64,000 nucleotides of DNA, taken from the NCBI GenBank assembly GCA_001179505.1, contig CDMY01000395.1, forward strand, positions 124,001 through 188,000. Reading direction: 5' to 3'. The notes beneath the pieces were generated by a model. It did not search any database. It was not told the DNA's origin and was given only the letters and a program-made list of their open reading frames with translations. Positions 32,715 to 44,955 of the stretch are shown piece after piece. Source of the stretch: Vitrella brassicaformis (taxonomy: Eukaryota > Sar > Vitrellaceae). A program made the position numbers and the translations under genes. Each line of letters opens with the position of its first letter. Within the stretch, counting starts at the first letter, position 1.

Positions 32715-34779
32715 CCGTTTTGCTATGCAATCCTTCCCTCTATCTGCGTACCTGTCTTTACGTCTGTGTGTTGGTTTTGTTGGTGTGCCTGTGGCGCCTA
32801 CACGGCTGGATGCATGGACGTGTGTGTGTGTGTGTTCAATATTGCGTGTGGCTAATGCTGCTGAGGCGTCTGTGCATTTGCTGATACATACACACCGGGG
32901 GGGAACCATGCACGAGGTTGCGTGTGGTCGTTTTCTTTCACCCACCCGTCCCGTCGGAAGGCCGTGCGCCTCACACAGATGGCCCCCTTCCCAACCTGAC
33001 TACATGGCTGGTTCCTGTCTGCCTACCATGTCCCTCCCTCTACATACCCGACGACGTACTTTTGCAATCGTTTCTCGTCTGTCCTCGAGCGAGCCAGGGG
33101 AGAGCAAAAGGAACCACACGCACTTGCCCGTCAATCTGCTGCTGGTGCGGGTGTTCTTGTGACGTGCTGTCGGCATTTGTATTGGGGCATGATGACGGCA
33201 GGGTTGTCAGACTCATTGGTTGCCGACAACTCTGACGTCACAATGCCGCAGCACAGCAATGCCGACAGCACATCACATCATGACACCGCTTCTTGGATGG
33301 ACAAATGGGTTGGTGGCTGGATGGGTGGGTTGTCGAAGGGACGACGGATTGTGCCTGTGACATCTTTGTCGGTGGTGCGCTGCGTCTCCGTCTCTCTTCC
33401 TTCTCCTTGTGGTACTCGTTTGGCGTTCTTGCGTTCTCACAAGACTGCTGACTCAGTGCGGTCAGGGAGGAGGCGGGAGAGGTGGAGACTGAGCCACCAC
33501 CCAGAGAGAGACAGAGAAACACAGCGAGAGAGAATGACACACGACAGAGAGAGGGTCATTTTTCAGCCTCCTGCCTACCTACCTACCTACCTAGTCACTG
33601 GTTGTCGATTGACTGACGGGGCTGTGTTGTCAATTAGAGGGCGATGTTGCACGTGACGGCAGGTTTCTCAACGAGAGAGAGAGAGAGAGAGGGCATGCAT
33701 ACGCATCACGGATTTGTTATATATCAGTGGATCGATACATCGACATATGTATATGCTTTATGCATACCTTACACGCATGTACGTATACGTATGGGGTGCA
33801 TATGTATATGTATATGTATATGTATGTGTACGTGTATGTGTGTATGTGTATTGTGTACGTGTATGTGTATTGTGTACGTGTATACGTGTTGTGTATTGTG
33901 TACAGAGGGCACACCGATCGATCGACTGAGGGATGGATGGATCGTTGGTTTTATAGCTACCTGCTTTTCTTGACGAGTGACGAGAGCAGCGGGGCAAGGA
34001 TTTGTCGACAGCTATACTACGGCGTGACATTCTGTGTTTCTGTGTGCGTGACCTGACGCATTGGCAACCAAGATCGGACCGACACAGAGCGATGATCATT
34101 CCTGAATTTTTGATGGTCGTCCCACTTATCAAGTTCGCATTTCACACAGATTGATGCTCGTTGAATCTACCTACAATCAGCCACTATCTCGAAGAAGAGT
34201 CAGCCACACGAGAGAGCATCACACTCAGCAGATGGGTGGCACTGGCACACCCACGTCCCCACGCACTGCAGTGCAATGCAGTGCAATCACTGATGCCCTC
34301 TCTGTACACGCGCACATACGCACTCAACAGACACACACAGTAGAAACACGAAATACAAGACACAGTGACCACAGCCATTCAGACAGACAGCAAGGACGGC
34401 CTGTACACGTACAGATCAGGTCTAACTTATCTTCCACAGACAACGGACTCGGACGAAGGCACATACCATACCCCCTCTCTCTTCGATGGGCCAGGCCAGC
34501 AGCTGTCTCTACATACAACACCTGTGCGAATGTCCGCACCCCAAATCACAACAGGTGGGTGCCTATCTACACAGAATACACACAAGCAGCCAGAAATGGC
34601 CGCCCTCGCCACGTGAAATGCCCGGTATGAACGACACGAAGGAGGTGGGCACAACCATCAGTCAGTCAGTTTGACACGTACAAACAATCCCGGTGAATAG
34701 TGACGCCAGCCAACCGGTCAGCCACATGAACAAACAACAATAAGCACGCCACGCACCAGCACCACCGTGGCATGGTCTT
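32715..34779. other. Intergenic stretch with TA/TG repeats
   Basis: Convergent genes flank 2 kb without a supported frame. It holds an ACGT-rich TATG/TGTA repeat at 33780-33905 and short GAGA, CTAC and TG runs. Confidence 0.55.
33780..33905. repeat. TATGTA/TGTACG microsatellite
   Basis: Alternating purine-pyrimidine units (TATATG, GTGTACGTGTATGTGTATT repeated) run for about 125 bp. Frames that read through it are artefacts. Confidence 0.85.
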
Positions 34780-36472
34780 CTAGTCCTGGTGGATCCAGAA
34801 GGCCAAATAGGGCTGCACACACACCACACACACACGCAGGGAAAGCACACATCCATCCGGCTCTCGTGTGTGTGTGTGTGTGTGTGTGTGAAGAGAGAGA
34901 GAGAACCAGTGTGTGGGCGGCTGACTGACCTGGTGTTTGTTTGGTTGTGGGATGCGCCTCTCCGTGTCGCTCCCTGGCATGGTAACGCACTGCCCGAAGT
35001 TATAGCTCTTAACCTCAAAGACGATGTCCATCTTCACATCCTGGCTCACACGCTTCATCATCTGGCCTGGTTTCTTGACCAGGTCCTCGATGAAGTCGTC
35101 GGTGATATACTCGATGAGCCCGTTGGCGCTTTTGCCCATCTTGCGAGAGATGGTCTTGATCTGCCGCTGCACCTGCTGCACCATCCAGGCGACCGTGAAG
35201 GTCCCCATGCCTCCTCCCAACACGTCCTTGGCGACGGCGTCCGCCGCCTGGAGATAGTGGCCGTATCCGATCTCCTCACCTACACCACACACACACACAC
35301 ACACCATATGTGATAATGTGAGCTGTCTGTGTGGTGTCCAATCCCTCTCTCACTCACTCACCCCAGAAGATTTCGCCGCATGGAAAGCCCCCAACATCTG
35401 AGCTGCATCGCGGCTCATATCTCTCGTTGACTTCCGCCTTCACCTCCGCCCGATTCGTGCACTCCCGGATATAGTTGTCGAGGCCAGTGAAGTCCATGAA
35501 GCGATCGCGAAGGTCTTCACCGACGTTTCGCACACGTGAAACACTATCGTGATAGACCTCTTGAGCATCGTCAAAGGTCTGCCGAGCACCGTCCCAAGCA
35601 TCCTTGACGGGCGCCACAGCATTAGCAATAGGCTCCTGAACCGTCTCTTGCAAGTCCTCTAGGGGCTCCTGAACCACCTCTTGAAGGTTGTCGGCCGCGT
35701 TCTCAAAGCTGTCCTGCAGAGCGTCGACCTTCTGCCCCATATCCTGTGCAACGTCTACCGCCCGCTCCCCAATATTCTGCACAGCGCCGGCCGTGTCCTT
35801 CGCGGCATCCGCAAATTGATCGCCCGCGTCCTGCACTCTGTCGATCGCGTCCTGCACCGGCTTCACGACTTGATCGCGCGCCTTCTCTGCAGCCCCTGTG
35901 ATGTCACCGACGGAGACGGAAGGGACGGAAGGCCAGAGCTTGCGGAATGGACCAGATCCACTGGTAAGGGAGCCCACCACCTCCTGGAGCCCTTGGGGCG
36001 GCTCGCGTATCTCACCAGCTTCTTGAGAGGCCCAGTCAGCTGCATCCCGGGTTCCCTGGACGACGTTCTCTCCAGCTTGCTGCACAGGCCGTGTGACGTC
36101 CCCGATTGACCGAGGAAACAGTCTGCGGAATGGGTTGATTCGGTCAACGACGTCGCGCACTGCCTGCGTCCTCTCCTGGAACCCTTGGGGCAGCTCCCGT
36201 ATCTCAGCGACTTCTTGTTTTGCTCTTTCAGCAACATCTCGGGCCCCCTGCACCACGTCCGCCGCAGCTTGCTGCACAGGCCGTGTGACGTCGCCCAACG
36301 AAATCAGCTTGCGAGGCTTCGCGCCCAAAGGGGGCGCCTGAGTGAAAATGACAGTCACATACAGGAGGACACATCAAGACAGGTTTCAGCAGGCCTCCCT
36401 CAGCTGTCAGTCACTTACCGATGACACCGCAGAGATTGCAAGAGCGAGGGCCAATAGGACCAGCTTCGACAT
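34780..36472 (-). CDS. Secreted protein with tandem amphipathic-helix repeats
   Basis: Four exons (36472-36419, 36337-35362, 35279-34930, 34812-34780) sum to 1413 nt, 470 residues. Exon 1 is a clean signal peptide (MSKLVLLALALAISAVSS). The body has two near-duplicate units of about 60 residues opening with GDVTRPVQQA, then A(D/E)xVVQG(A/T)RD. After them comes a long run of 11-residue-like amphipathic helices rich in Ala, Asp, Gln and Val (VQDAIDRVQDAGDQFADAAK, NLQEVVQEPLEDLQETVQEP), resembling LEA-type or apolipoprotein-like helices. A cysteine-containing module ends it (YEPRCSSDVGGFPCGEIFWG, DIVFEVKSYNFGQCV). The function is unknown; lipid or membrane coating after secretion is a speculation from the helices. 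Confidence 0.72.
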
Positions 36473-36941
36473 GACGGCGGCTGTGTGATCTGGTCCTCTG
36501 TCGGGTCGAGCTGTGGTCAAACGAAGACAGGGAGACGGACCCGAGCAGCAGACGATTGATGCAACCAAGGGGAATGGACAGTGGAGATGAGATGCTGGTT
36601 GGAGATGGAGGTGAGGAAGGAAGATGGAGGGTGGAGAAACATGCAGCAGGGAGACCGCTTGGGCAGCGGACATGTCTTGCTGTCTTCTCTCTACTCTCTA
36701 CGTTCCCCGAGAGCACTTAGCTCGCAGTCTTTCCGAACGCATTCCGTGAAACTGCTCGTCCCCTCCCGGGTGTCGCGATTGCCTGCCTGCCTGCGGTGCA
36801 GATGCTGATGGCACGTCGGCGGCCAATGGTTGTCAGACCACATCTCCCATGCAGCCCTCACAAAACGGCAAAACCGCAGCTCACGCATGCGGTGAGCGCA
36901 TCATGTCCTACAAGGATACCCCCGTCTGCCTAACTACTTCT
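36473..36941. other. Upstream region of the secreted helical protein
   Basis: No gene is supported. CTTAGCTCGCAG at 36716-36727 is a one-base variant of the recurrent promoter motif. Confidence 0.4.
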
Positions 36942-38766
36942 TCACTCGTGGACAGGCGCCTGTCTGAGCACTTCAGCGGGCCATCTGCTCTGCGCGACCT
37001 TCTCTGAAGCGGAAATCTCCTGAATCTCCTGATCGTCATCAGCGACATTGAGCAGACCGCGGGCCGCTGAGTAGCAGAACAGACAGAAACACGAGAATCC
37101 AGCACTCAGACTATGCCGGCGCGTGTGTCCACATCTGCTTACCAATCATGCGTTTGATCTCCCTGGCGCAGGCCATGCTCTCTCGGGGATAGAGGCAGAA
37201 GCTGTGGGTCAGGTCGGCCATCGACGACACGTAAACAGCCGCAGGCACCCTAGTGCTGTCGATGCTGTCCTTGACTTGGTTGAGAAGGGGTGCTGCTGGG
37301 AGAGCGGCGAGGGATGTGGCTGATGATTTGGTGGATGTGGACACACTCGACACGGCTGGTGAGACGGTCTCCAGCAAGGACGCGGCCTGACGGGTAGAGG
37401 GAAGGAATGGTGGAGAATGGTTCGATTGCGGCGGGGCAGCGCGTTGTGTATGGGTCTGCGTACCTGTTGCTGAGTGGCCCTCGTCACATAAATGTCGTCA
37501 GTGGCGTACACCAGCAACGCCTTGTCACGCAGCTGCAAGCAAGAAGCCAACCTTAGTGCAAACGAGCCCGTATGTGTGTGTGGTTCGCGCCTCTGCACAC
37601 CTCTAGCAGCGTCTCCGCGGGCAGCTCTGGCTCAAGAGCCCTAAACTCCGACCGCAGCAGAGTGATGATGTTGTCGAAAAACCTGCCACTCTCGCATTCA
37701 GCCAGTATCTGCACGCGAAGCACACACTAATGGCTGATCTGCATCCTTGCCCGGTGTGTGGTTCGGTGCAGTGCTGACCTGGGGGTCTGGCGCCAGCCAT
37801 GTCTTGAGTCGGTTGGGTAAGGCCCGCACGAGAGTCGACAGCAGGTGCTTGCCGGTGCGGCTGGACACCAGCGTACACCACACGTAGCCACGGGGCGCGA
37901 ACCTGCAGCAAACACACGACATATAGGTAGGGAATAGGCGAAATGGCTGGCGTGAAGGCAGGACTTGCCTGCTGAGTGTGCCGCATATGCTGCCGACGAC
38001 GGCGATCTTCTCCTGGCTTGAAGGTGGGGCACTCTGGTGTGCTCTCACGGCCATGTAGGCTCCTGCCGCACACACGAGTCCATCTAACGGGCATCTCCAT
38101 GTCTGTGTGTGTGTGCTGACCGATGCTGTGGCCCAGGAGGACAATCTCCCCATACGCAGCCGCATGTCTGTCCAGCTGCTTGGCGTGGTGGGCGATGGCA
38201 TGCTGCAGCTCATAGGTTGACGTGCTGTGCGGCGCATGGCCTGCGCAGACAAACCAGACAGCATTGCATGAATACGTATCCCGTGCTCCATCCCCCTCTC
38301 ACCTACTCACTCACCCGGGTGTCCCTGCACAACGACGTCAGTGTCGAGCAGTTGGCGCAGTGCACTGGCGAATTCGCCATAAGCAGACACGGCCCCCGGG
38401 TTGCCTGACCAATGACGCACACAGCACAGGGTGCTTTTTGCAGAGGGTCAGTCGGCCCAGCCCACCAGGCAAGACGACGGTGAGCCGATTCTTTCTTGCA
38501 GACAACTCGCGCCCCTTGAGCCACAGCGACTCTGCATCCCCAATGCGCTGCCAGGAGAACTCGAACTCTGCTGCACTGTCCGCTGCCGTCACCACTGGCA
38601 TGCTGTCAACGGGCTGATGGGCCGGAAGTTGTTGAACTCGCAATAGTGAAGGTGGATGGCGATGAAAAGCGGCGGAAAATGCGGTGCTCGTGAGCCGCGT
38701 TGCGTCGGCAATTAGCAGCAGGAAGGGGAGGACTCCAAGTACAGATTTGAGCCGCGCGCGGCTCAT
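36942..38766 (-). CDS. LDAH-like alpha/beta hydrolase with bipartite leader
   Basis: Nine exons read right to left from ATG at 38766. The leader has a hydrophobic signal (VLGVLPFLLLIADA) followed by a Ser/Thr/Arg-rich, acid-poor stretch with Phe, which resembles the signal-plus-transit peptide of complex plastids. The hydrolase core shows LTVVLPGNPGAVSAYGEF, the elbow VLLGHSIGAYMA, a DDIYV strand and the C-terminal HSFCLYPRESMACA His motif. GNPG and GHSIG are diagnostic for the lipid droplet-associated hydrolase (LDAH/UPF0554) family. One intron (37968-37903) must use a GC donor (AG|GCAAGT) to keep frame. Total length is about 430 residues. The substrate is probably a neutral lipid or ester; location in or near the plastid is inferred. 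Confidence 0.75.
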
Positions 38767-38899
38767 GCGCCAAGAGGACCAAGTGATCCTCGAAAATCGG
38801 CGACAGATCTCAATGGTTTGACGCTCGCGGCATCAGCTCGCCTAGGGTGTTTCGTGAAACGCTGCGAGAAGGTGAAACGAACGGGAGAAGAATTGGAGA

Positions 38900-39976
38900 A
38901 TGGGAGGAGTGCTGACCGGCCCTCCCCTCTCGGAGGAGCAAGCAAAGACAACAGTGAGGGTGATAGATGCTGTTCACAGCATCGGTGGCTTCGCTGACGA
39001 GGCTACGTCCCCCATTCCCTTCATGAGCATGTCCGATGACCAACTCAAGCAAATCGACGACTTCTACCTTTCTACCGAAGGGGTACGCAACGCGCACACG
39101 CACACACACATCATCGCACCGTCACGAGCAGGCAATGCACTGTGTTCTGTCAGGGGATCATTCCGGAGAAGCATGACGATTTCGTGGGGATGTGTCGAGC
39201 CACGTGCATAAACTATTTGCAGGAGAAAAAACAGAAGATGGTGCGGAAACACGGCCCGGCCGCCGTCCGGTGAGCAAAGCAGTCGGTGTGCAGCATTCCC
39301 CTTTCTCAGGTGTGTGTGATCTCAGGAAGCTGGAGGAGCGTGTTGGCCGCCCTCTCGTGCCCCCCGAGTTAGAGAGGGAGCTGACCGCGGTGTACCCGCT
39401 CTTCGTCGACACGCCGGAGCGCTCAGAGGGAACGGCGCTCGAAGCGGCAGGACAACGCGACATGCAGACGGGGGCGACAGGGCAACACATGGAGCATCCA
39501 GTCGGTGCGGATTTCCATTCCGCCGCTCGCGAGCCTCTCCTCCCGCCGAGGTGATCAAGTGACGATTAGCATGTCTGCTTCAACCCGATTCCGCTACCCA
39601 TGGACAAGGCACCGGCAACCTGGTGCACAGGCAGCCAGCGACTGACGGGGGTACCATCCTCCGCCCTTCATCGTCAGTGCAAGCCCTTCATCGGCGCCGA
39701 CGTCAACCCCATCCGCTGCCAGCGCCAGCTGGTGTGGTGTTGACGGAGTATGCGGTAGTGCTCAACAAGTTACTGGGTCCCCATGTCACGGGACTGTCAA
39801 TGCCGCCCTCGCCCCCCACCGCTCACTCGCGGCCGTCCTTATCCACCTGCTGCCCCTCGCACCACCTGCCCGACGCTAATCTCATGATCGGCTCACTCGG
39901 CTGGCGCATCGCATCAGACCTCTTTGATGCAGATGCCGCCCTGGAGGCTACCAGCGAGGCCATCGGTGCGGCATGA
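38900..39976 (+). CDS. Conserved-looking protein of unknown function
   Basis: Four exons (38900-39082, 39154-39269, 39326-39550, 39631-39976) sum to 870 nt, 289 residues. The phases agree, and the last intron is 80 nt. The N-terminal half is a mixed helical region (SEEQAKTTVRVIDAVHSIGG, MSDDQLKQIDDFYLS, CINYLQEKKQKMVRKHGP). The middle, VGRPLVPPELERELTAVYP, is followed by a disordered stretch. The C-terminus (VVLTEYAVVLNKLLGP, SLGWRIASDLFDADAALE) is again structured. No family was recognised. It diverges from the LDAH-like gene with only 133 bp between starts, so the two may be co-regulated. Confidence 0.6.
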
Positions 39977-40366
39977 TACTGCACGACTGCATGGGCGGCT
40001 GATTGGCGGGCTGGGGCGGGGCAGTGGGACGGGTGTGACGGTGTTGTGAATTCACGCTCGTGCTGGTAAGGTATGTATGCGTTGTGTGCCGGATGACATT
40101 TCATGACTGATGAATGCTGCTTTCAAGGCTGGCGTGTGGATGCACATCCACATGCACACGGGATTGTGGCCAGTCAGTGCATGGGAGCCAGCCACCCTTC
40201 TCACGGACATGCACTCGTCCATCCACTTGTCCATCCACAATTCCATCTACACAAACCTTGTCCATTGTCTCCGTGAAAAGCATTTCCGTTCTGCAAGCTG
40301 AGCTCGCACTGCGTCTCTTCGCATCGCGGCGTTCCACGCTTTCTTTTCTTTCATCTGGTCCGCACA
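39977..40366. other. Intergenic region upstream of the oxidoreductase
   Basis: No gene is supported. GAGCTCGCAC near 40300 is a partial match to the recurrent upstream motif. Confidence 0.4.
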
Positions 40367-41558
40367 ATGAAGTTTGACCAAGGGATGATCTCCATCTTGG
40401 CGTGCGCCGTCGCCATCCTCACACCTGATGTCACGGCGTCCTCCCTGCAGCTGTCACCTGCCGCCCCTCTGCGGTCGGCATTTGTTCCACCACCATCGAC
40501 AGCACAGCCATGGAGACCACGGAGGCCGCTTCGCCTGTCTGCTCTGCGGATGGCAGACACCACATGGAACGATGCCAAAGTGCTCGGTCAGCTCAGCACA
40601 TCGGACACTGTCATGCGGATCAGCATGAATGTGAGTGTATGGTTGTTGTTTCGGTGTGTATTGGCAGATTCGTTCCCTGCTGCTGAAGGCATGCGGAGCC
40701 TGTCTGTTGAGGTGCCCAAGGAGGTGTCGGCCGGGTTCACTGTGCCTGGGCAGTTCGTCCAGATCACCGACAAGAGTGAGGAGCAGAAGCCCAACTTCTT
40801 CGCCATCGCATCGCCGCCGCCACCAAAGGGACGAAAAGGTGAGAGAAGAGAGAATAGCGACACGTGCACACAACACACCAATGGACTATTTCCGTTAATC
40901 CCGTGCACACACCAATGGACTCATCTTTGTTGTGTGTCACTGTCAGGTCTGCTTGAGTTCCTCATCAAAGAGACCGACAGCATCCAGTGGCTGACAAGCG
41001 CCCCACTCGGCACGCCCATCAAGGTCAGCAATGTCATGGGAAAGGGCTTTTCCATTACCGACGAGTTCGACAGCTACAAGTACGACTCGCCTGTGCTCGA
41101 CATCGCCTTCTTCGCGTGCGGGTCGGGCATCGCCCCCATCCGCAGCGTCATCGAGTCCGACGTGTTGAGGCTGGCGAGCCAGGAGGAGCCTGACCTGCTG
41201 GCGAGGACAGCAACCCTCTTTTACGGCTGCAGGAGTGAGGACACCATGGCATACAAGGAGCGCTTCAGTGAGTGGGAGAAGATGGGCGTGGAGGTGCGGC
41301 CTGTGTACTCGAGAGCGGCGCAGAAGGAGTATGTGCAGCAGGACCTCTCACGTGAAGGCGTCGCAAGACCGAGAAACACCGGTGGGTCAGGGAGTGGGGA
41401 AGGAAGGCAAGAAGGGGTGGCGGCTCTCCTCATATCCGTGTGTTTGTGTGTGTGTTTCAGGTGTGTTATTGTGTGGGCAGAAGGGCATGTGTGACGATGT
41501 GACCAAACAGCTTGCCAAGGTCGGGGTATACGACTCGAGAATGCTGACCAACTTTTGA
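40367..41558 (+). CDS. Plastid-type FAD/NAD(P)-binding oxidoreductase (FNR-like)
   Basis: Three exons (40367-40838, 40947-41381, 41461-41558) sum to 1005 nt, 334 residues. A further small intron near 40631-40677 is possible, because the sequence NVSVWLLFRCVLAD interrupts the domain. The N-terminus is signal-like (MISILACAVAILTPDVTA), then Ser/Pro/Arg-rich, as in chromerid plastid leaders. The core has PGQFVQIT (FAD-binding barrel), FFACGSGIAPIRSVIE (NAD(P)-binding), LFYGCRSEDTMAYKERF and the end VLLCGQKGMCDDVTKQLAKV. This is the layout of the plant chloroplast FAD/NAD(P)-binding oxidoreductases distantly related to ferredoxin-NADP reductase. The electron partners are not known from sequence. 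Confidence 0.78.
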
Positions 41559-41812
41559 TTGAGACGAGATCGGTTCAGGGGGTAGACAGACGTGGTTGAT
41601 GTTGATGACCAAATGCGGCCCAGATATCTATCTATTTGTCATTCACCACTCGTGTGTGTGTTCGTGAGGATGCGCCTCTACTGGCGGTGTTGATGGAGCT
41701 GTGGCGGTCTACACACACCACTGGCAAAACAGTCGCATCGGTGTCGACAGCGTGGGTGCGATTACATGGACACCTGAATGGTGGTGAATTGACACGATAG
41801 CCATTCAACACG

Positions 41813-44800
41813 TCACAGCTCATCTTTAGTCGAAAGTGTCTCCCTCTCAAGTCTCCCTCTATCTGCATCCATTTGCGCCTTCTGCTCGTGATACGCCTGA
41901 CGTTCTAACTCATCCAAATGAGGCAGCTCCTGAGACAGACAGACAGACAGACAGAGACACACATAGACACACAGGCACCTCACGTGACAATCTCGCGCGC
42001 GTTGATGGCCACCGACGCGCTCACCGGCAGGTGGAACTTGATGCTGGCGTGTTGCTGCGCCCACCACATGATGTATTGCACCTTCCACTTCTGGCCCACA
42101 AATCGGCGGAATGGGGGGTCCTTGTCGAAGGCGGGAAAGATGATGAGGGCAGGCAGGGCGTCCACCTGCTGTATCCACACCGGCAGGGCATACTTGCTCA
42201 TGTCAAAGCTACGTGGCATAGAGGAGGGAGACATCGATGGGAGACACGCACGCGGGCGTCTTGCTTACCGCGTTACTACAATGGATCCAATCTTCAGCTC
42301 TGCAGCGTGCAGAACAATGAGGGTCAGTGTATCCCTGGTATGTGCCTTCCTTACCTGCAAAGCGTTCGGCGCATCGGTTGACAAAGATGGCGTGCTCGAG
42401 ACACCTGAATGCGAAAAGAGACATCCGCTGCCTTCTCTGTCTTATGGCCTTCTCTCCGTACGCTTGGCAGTCCTTGGATGCGTAGAAGTAGACCAGGACG
42501 TCTTTGGCGACGTCCTGCACAAGCTCATCGAAGGAATCAGAGTCCAGAGGCGTCACATACTCCAATCTGGCACCGTACCCACCGGCACCATTACAACGGA
42601 ACGCGTCAATGTGGTGTACATATGGACCTACCGCTGATCGATGCTGAGTGTGTCGAGGTCCCTAACGACCCTCCTCTCCCCTTTGGTCACATTACGCTCA
42701 GGCACCTGAACACGCACAAACAGCCAATAGGATGTCTTGGCTGAGACATCCACACTGGCTTGCCTTCTTCGGTTGGGGGGCAGGCACGTGTTTCCTCTTC
42801 CGGCCCACGTCGTCTCCCTGACACAAAGAAGATCGAGGACCAATGGCGAGCGTGCAGATGGGCTTACGAAAAGGAATCGGTGTATGAGGGAGTCGACCAC
42901 GTCCTTTGTCAGCTCCTCTCTGCCCTTCTTTGAAGGCTGCCAACTCAGCACACGAGTCGTCATGAAATTGAAGGCCAATGCAGGGAGCCTGAACAACCAA
43001 GCGACACACTCAGCGATGAAGGGCTGCAGAGTGCAAGCAGACTGACTGACCTCTCCGATTGCAGGCCGAGAGGCTTCATCCGGTGGCCATGCAGCCTCCC
43101 GTCCACATAGGCGAAGAGCACGGCCTCCATCCCCGTCTTGGCATCGCTCTGACCACCCAGGCCCAGCGAGCCGGCAGCAACTCCCCTCCCTTCCGCTGTT
43201 GTCCTCTGCCGAATGTCGCGGGCAGACTGTTCCAAGATGCTCAGCCATGACAGAAACCTCTGGATGGAATCACAAGAGACATCTAAGAGAGCAAACCATG
43301 GCGCATGCTTGACCTACGTCATCGTTTGTGTCGGCAAATAGGGTGAGGATGGGCTTGCGCGCGCTCTCATAGAGGGATGAAGTGATGGGGCTGAACTCGC
43401 CCACATGTGGCAGGCTGGCGCTGACGAGCCACTCGTACAGCCCCACTCGAGACCACTCGTCGAGTGACCGGCACTCGACCCGAGGCAGCAGCCATAAATC
43501 AGGCTCCTCTGCTGCGTTTGCAGCCTTTAGTGAGCTGCTCACCCGCCTCAGAGAGACACGTAGACCGATCTGAGCTACGAACCACACAATAGCCAACACG
43601 ACATGCAGAAGAAACTTTCAGCAACATGGACATGTCCCGGCTCTTACCTCCCATAGAGTGGCCTTGTCCTCCGAGTATGCGAGTGTTGGGGGCGAAAGGA
43701 TGTCAGGGCCTTTGTGTCTCACTTTAATGTGCCGACTAGAGACGAATTCGTTGTCAAAGAGGCTGACTAGCATCAGGTAAGGCAGCGTGGGAGACGTGCA
43801 TCCAGCCTGATGGCCAGCGTAGTCCTTCACCATGTTTCGCACACTGCCAAACAGCAGAGGGGACTCAATCCGTCCGAATCGATACCCATTCCTTCCACTG
43901 AGCCGTCTCGCGGCCTCAATGAGCTCTGTCTCGTCGTCCTCATCCAGCGATCCGGGAGCACCGACGAGGATGCCTCTCACCCAGTGGCCAGGCGACACTT
44001 CGCAGAGGGAGGGCGGGGGAGATGGACATCTTTCCCGGCTGCTGTTCGTGGGAAAGAAAAGAGCTGGGGTGAGGAAGTCCCTGATGTCGTCTTCTGATTG
44101 AAGCGGGGCCATCTGAAGAAGAAGTGGAGACACAGCGCGCTGTTGTCTCTCTGAGGAGCTTACTGGGTGCAAAATTTTGTGGACGAAAGACAGGATGGTG
44201 TCGGGGTGATGATAGCTCTGGAAGAAATAGGGGTGACGCACACCCTGCCTGCAAGGGTTGCCAGGAAGGGAACAGAATGTACCACATTGCTTGGTGTTGT
44301 GTCATCCTTTGTGTACTTGAAGAAAAGTAAGGCCGGCAGCTCATCGACGCCATGCTTGGATGCGAGGCTCTTGTACTTATCCACGTAGATGCGGACAAAG
44401 TTGACGCTTGACGGCAGCTGAGACACAGAGCGAATGCATACATGGGCTCAATGGATGTCAAATCTCCACCTGTGGGATGATTTCCGCATAGATGTCCTCT
44501 GCATAGCAGCATGTCTCGCATGAACCACTGGCAAACCCCACAAGAGCATCATGAGTCTTCACGTACCTGCGCGCATTGCAAGTAGAACAGTGGAAATGGT
44601 TTTGCACTGTAGACGTTCCTCACTCTTTGAACGTCGCTTTGGTTAGATTGGTGTGGCCGACCGAGAGCGCTTGGCGAGTGCACTTGACGTGCCTGCCGTC
44701 CTCACGGGAAATGGCAGCTCCTCTAATTACGCAAGTCGCCGCCAACAGCCACCGCAGAGCAACAGAAGGGGAGCCGAAAGTCGTCTTTTTACGTGCTGGG

Positions 44801-44835
44801 GCTGCATGCTGAAACCGCTTTATGACGACCTGCAT
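41813..44835 (-). CDS. ER thioredoxin-fold protein (PDI-like) ending in KDEL
   Basis: The gene reads right to left over about 14 exons. A hydrophobic leader (VALRWLLAATCVIRGAA) is followed by a first thioredoxin domain rebuilt across intron 1, NLTKATFKE + YVKTHDALVGFASG, with active site SCETCC and the cis-Pro strand GVDELPALLFFKY. A middle region of about 400 residues resembles redox-inactive thioredoxin folds. A later domain starts at LEYVTPLDSDSFDELV, and its active site KDCQAC is rebuilt across an intron. It ends with VDALPALIIFPAF and a helical tail whose last residues are STKDEL, an ER retrieval signal. About 800 residues. The likely role is disulfide formation or exchange in the ER. 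Exon borders near 42700-42830 are uncertain. Confidence 0.75.
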
Positions 44836-44955
44836 GCATGTGAGGGAAAGGGAAGTGCCATGTGTCATGACCCTTGTACACGTGTGGGTATGTCCGTCTG
44901 TTCGTATTTCAAGCACGCAACATCCATCAATTCATGCACCCATCCCGTCTGTCTG

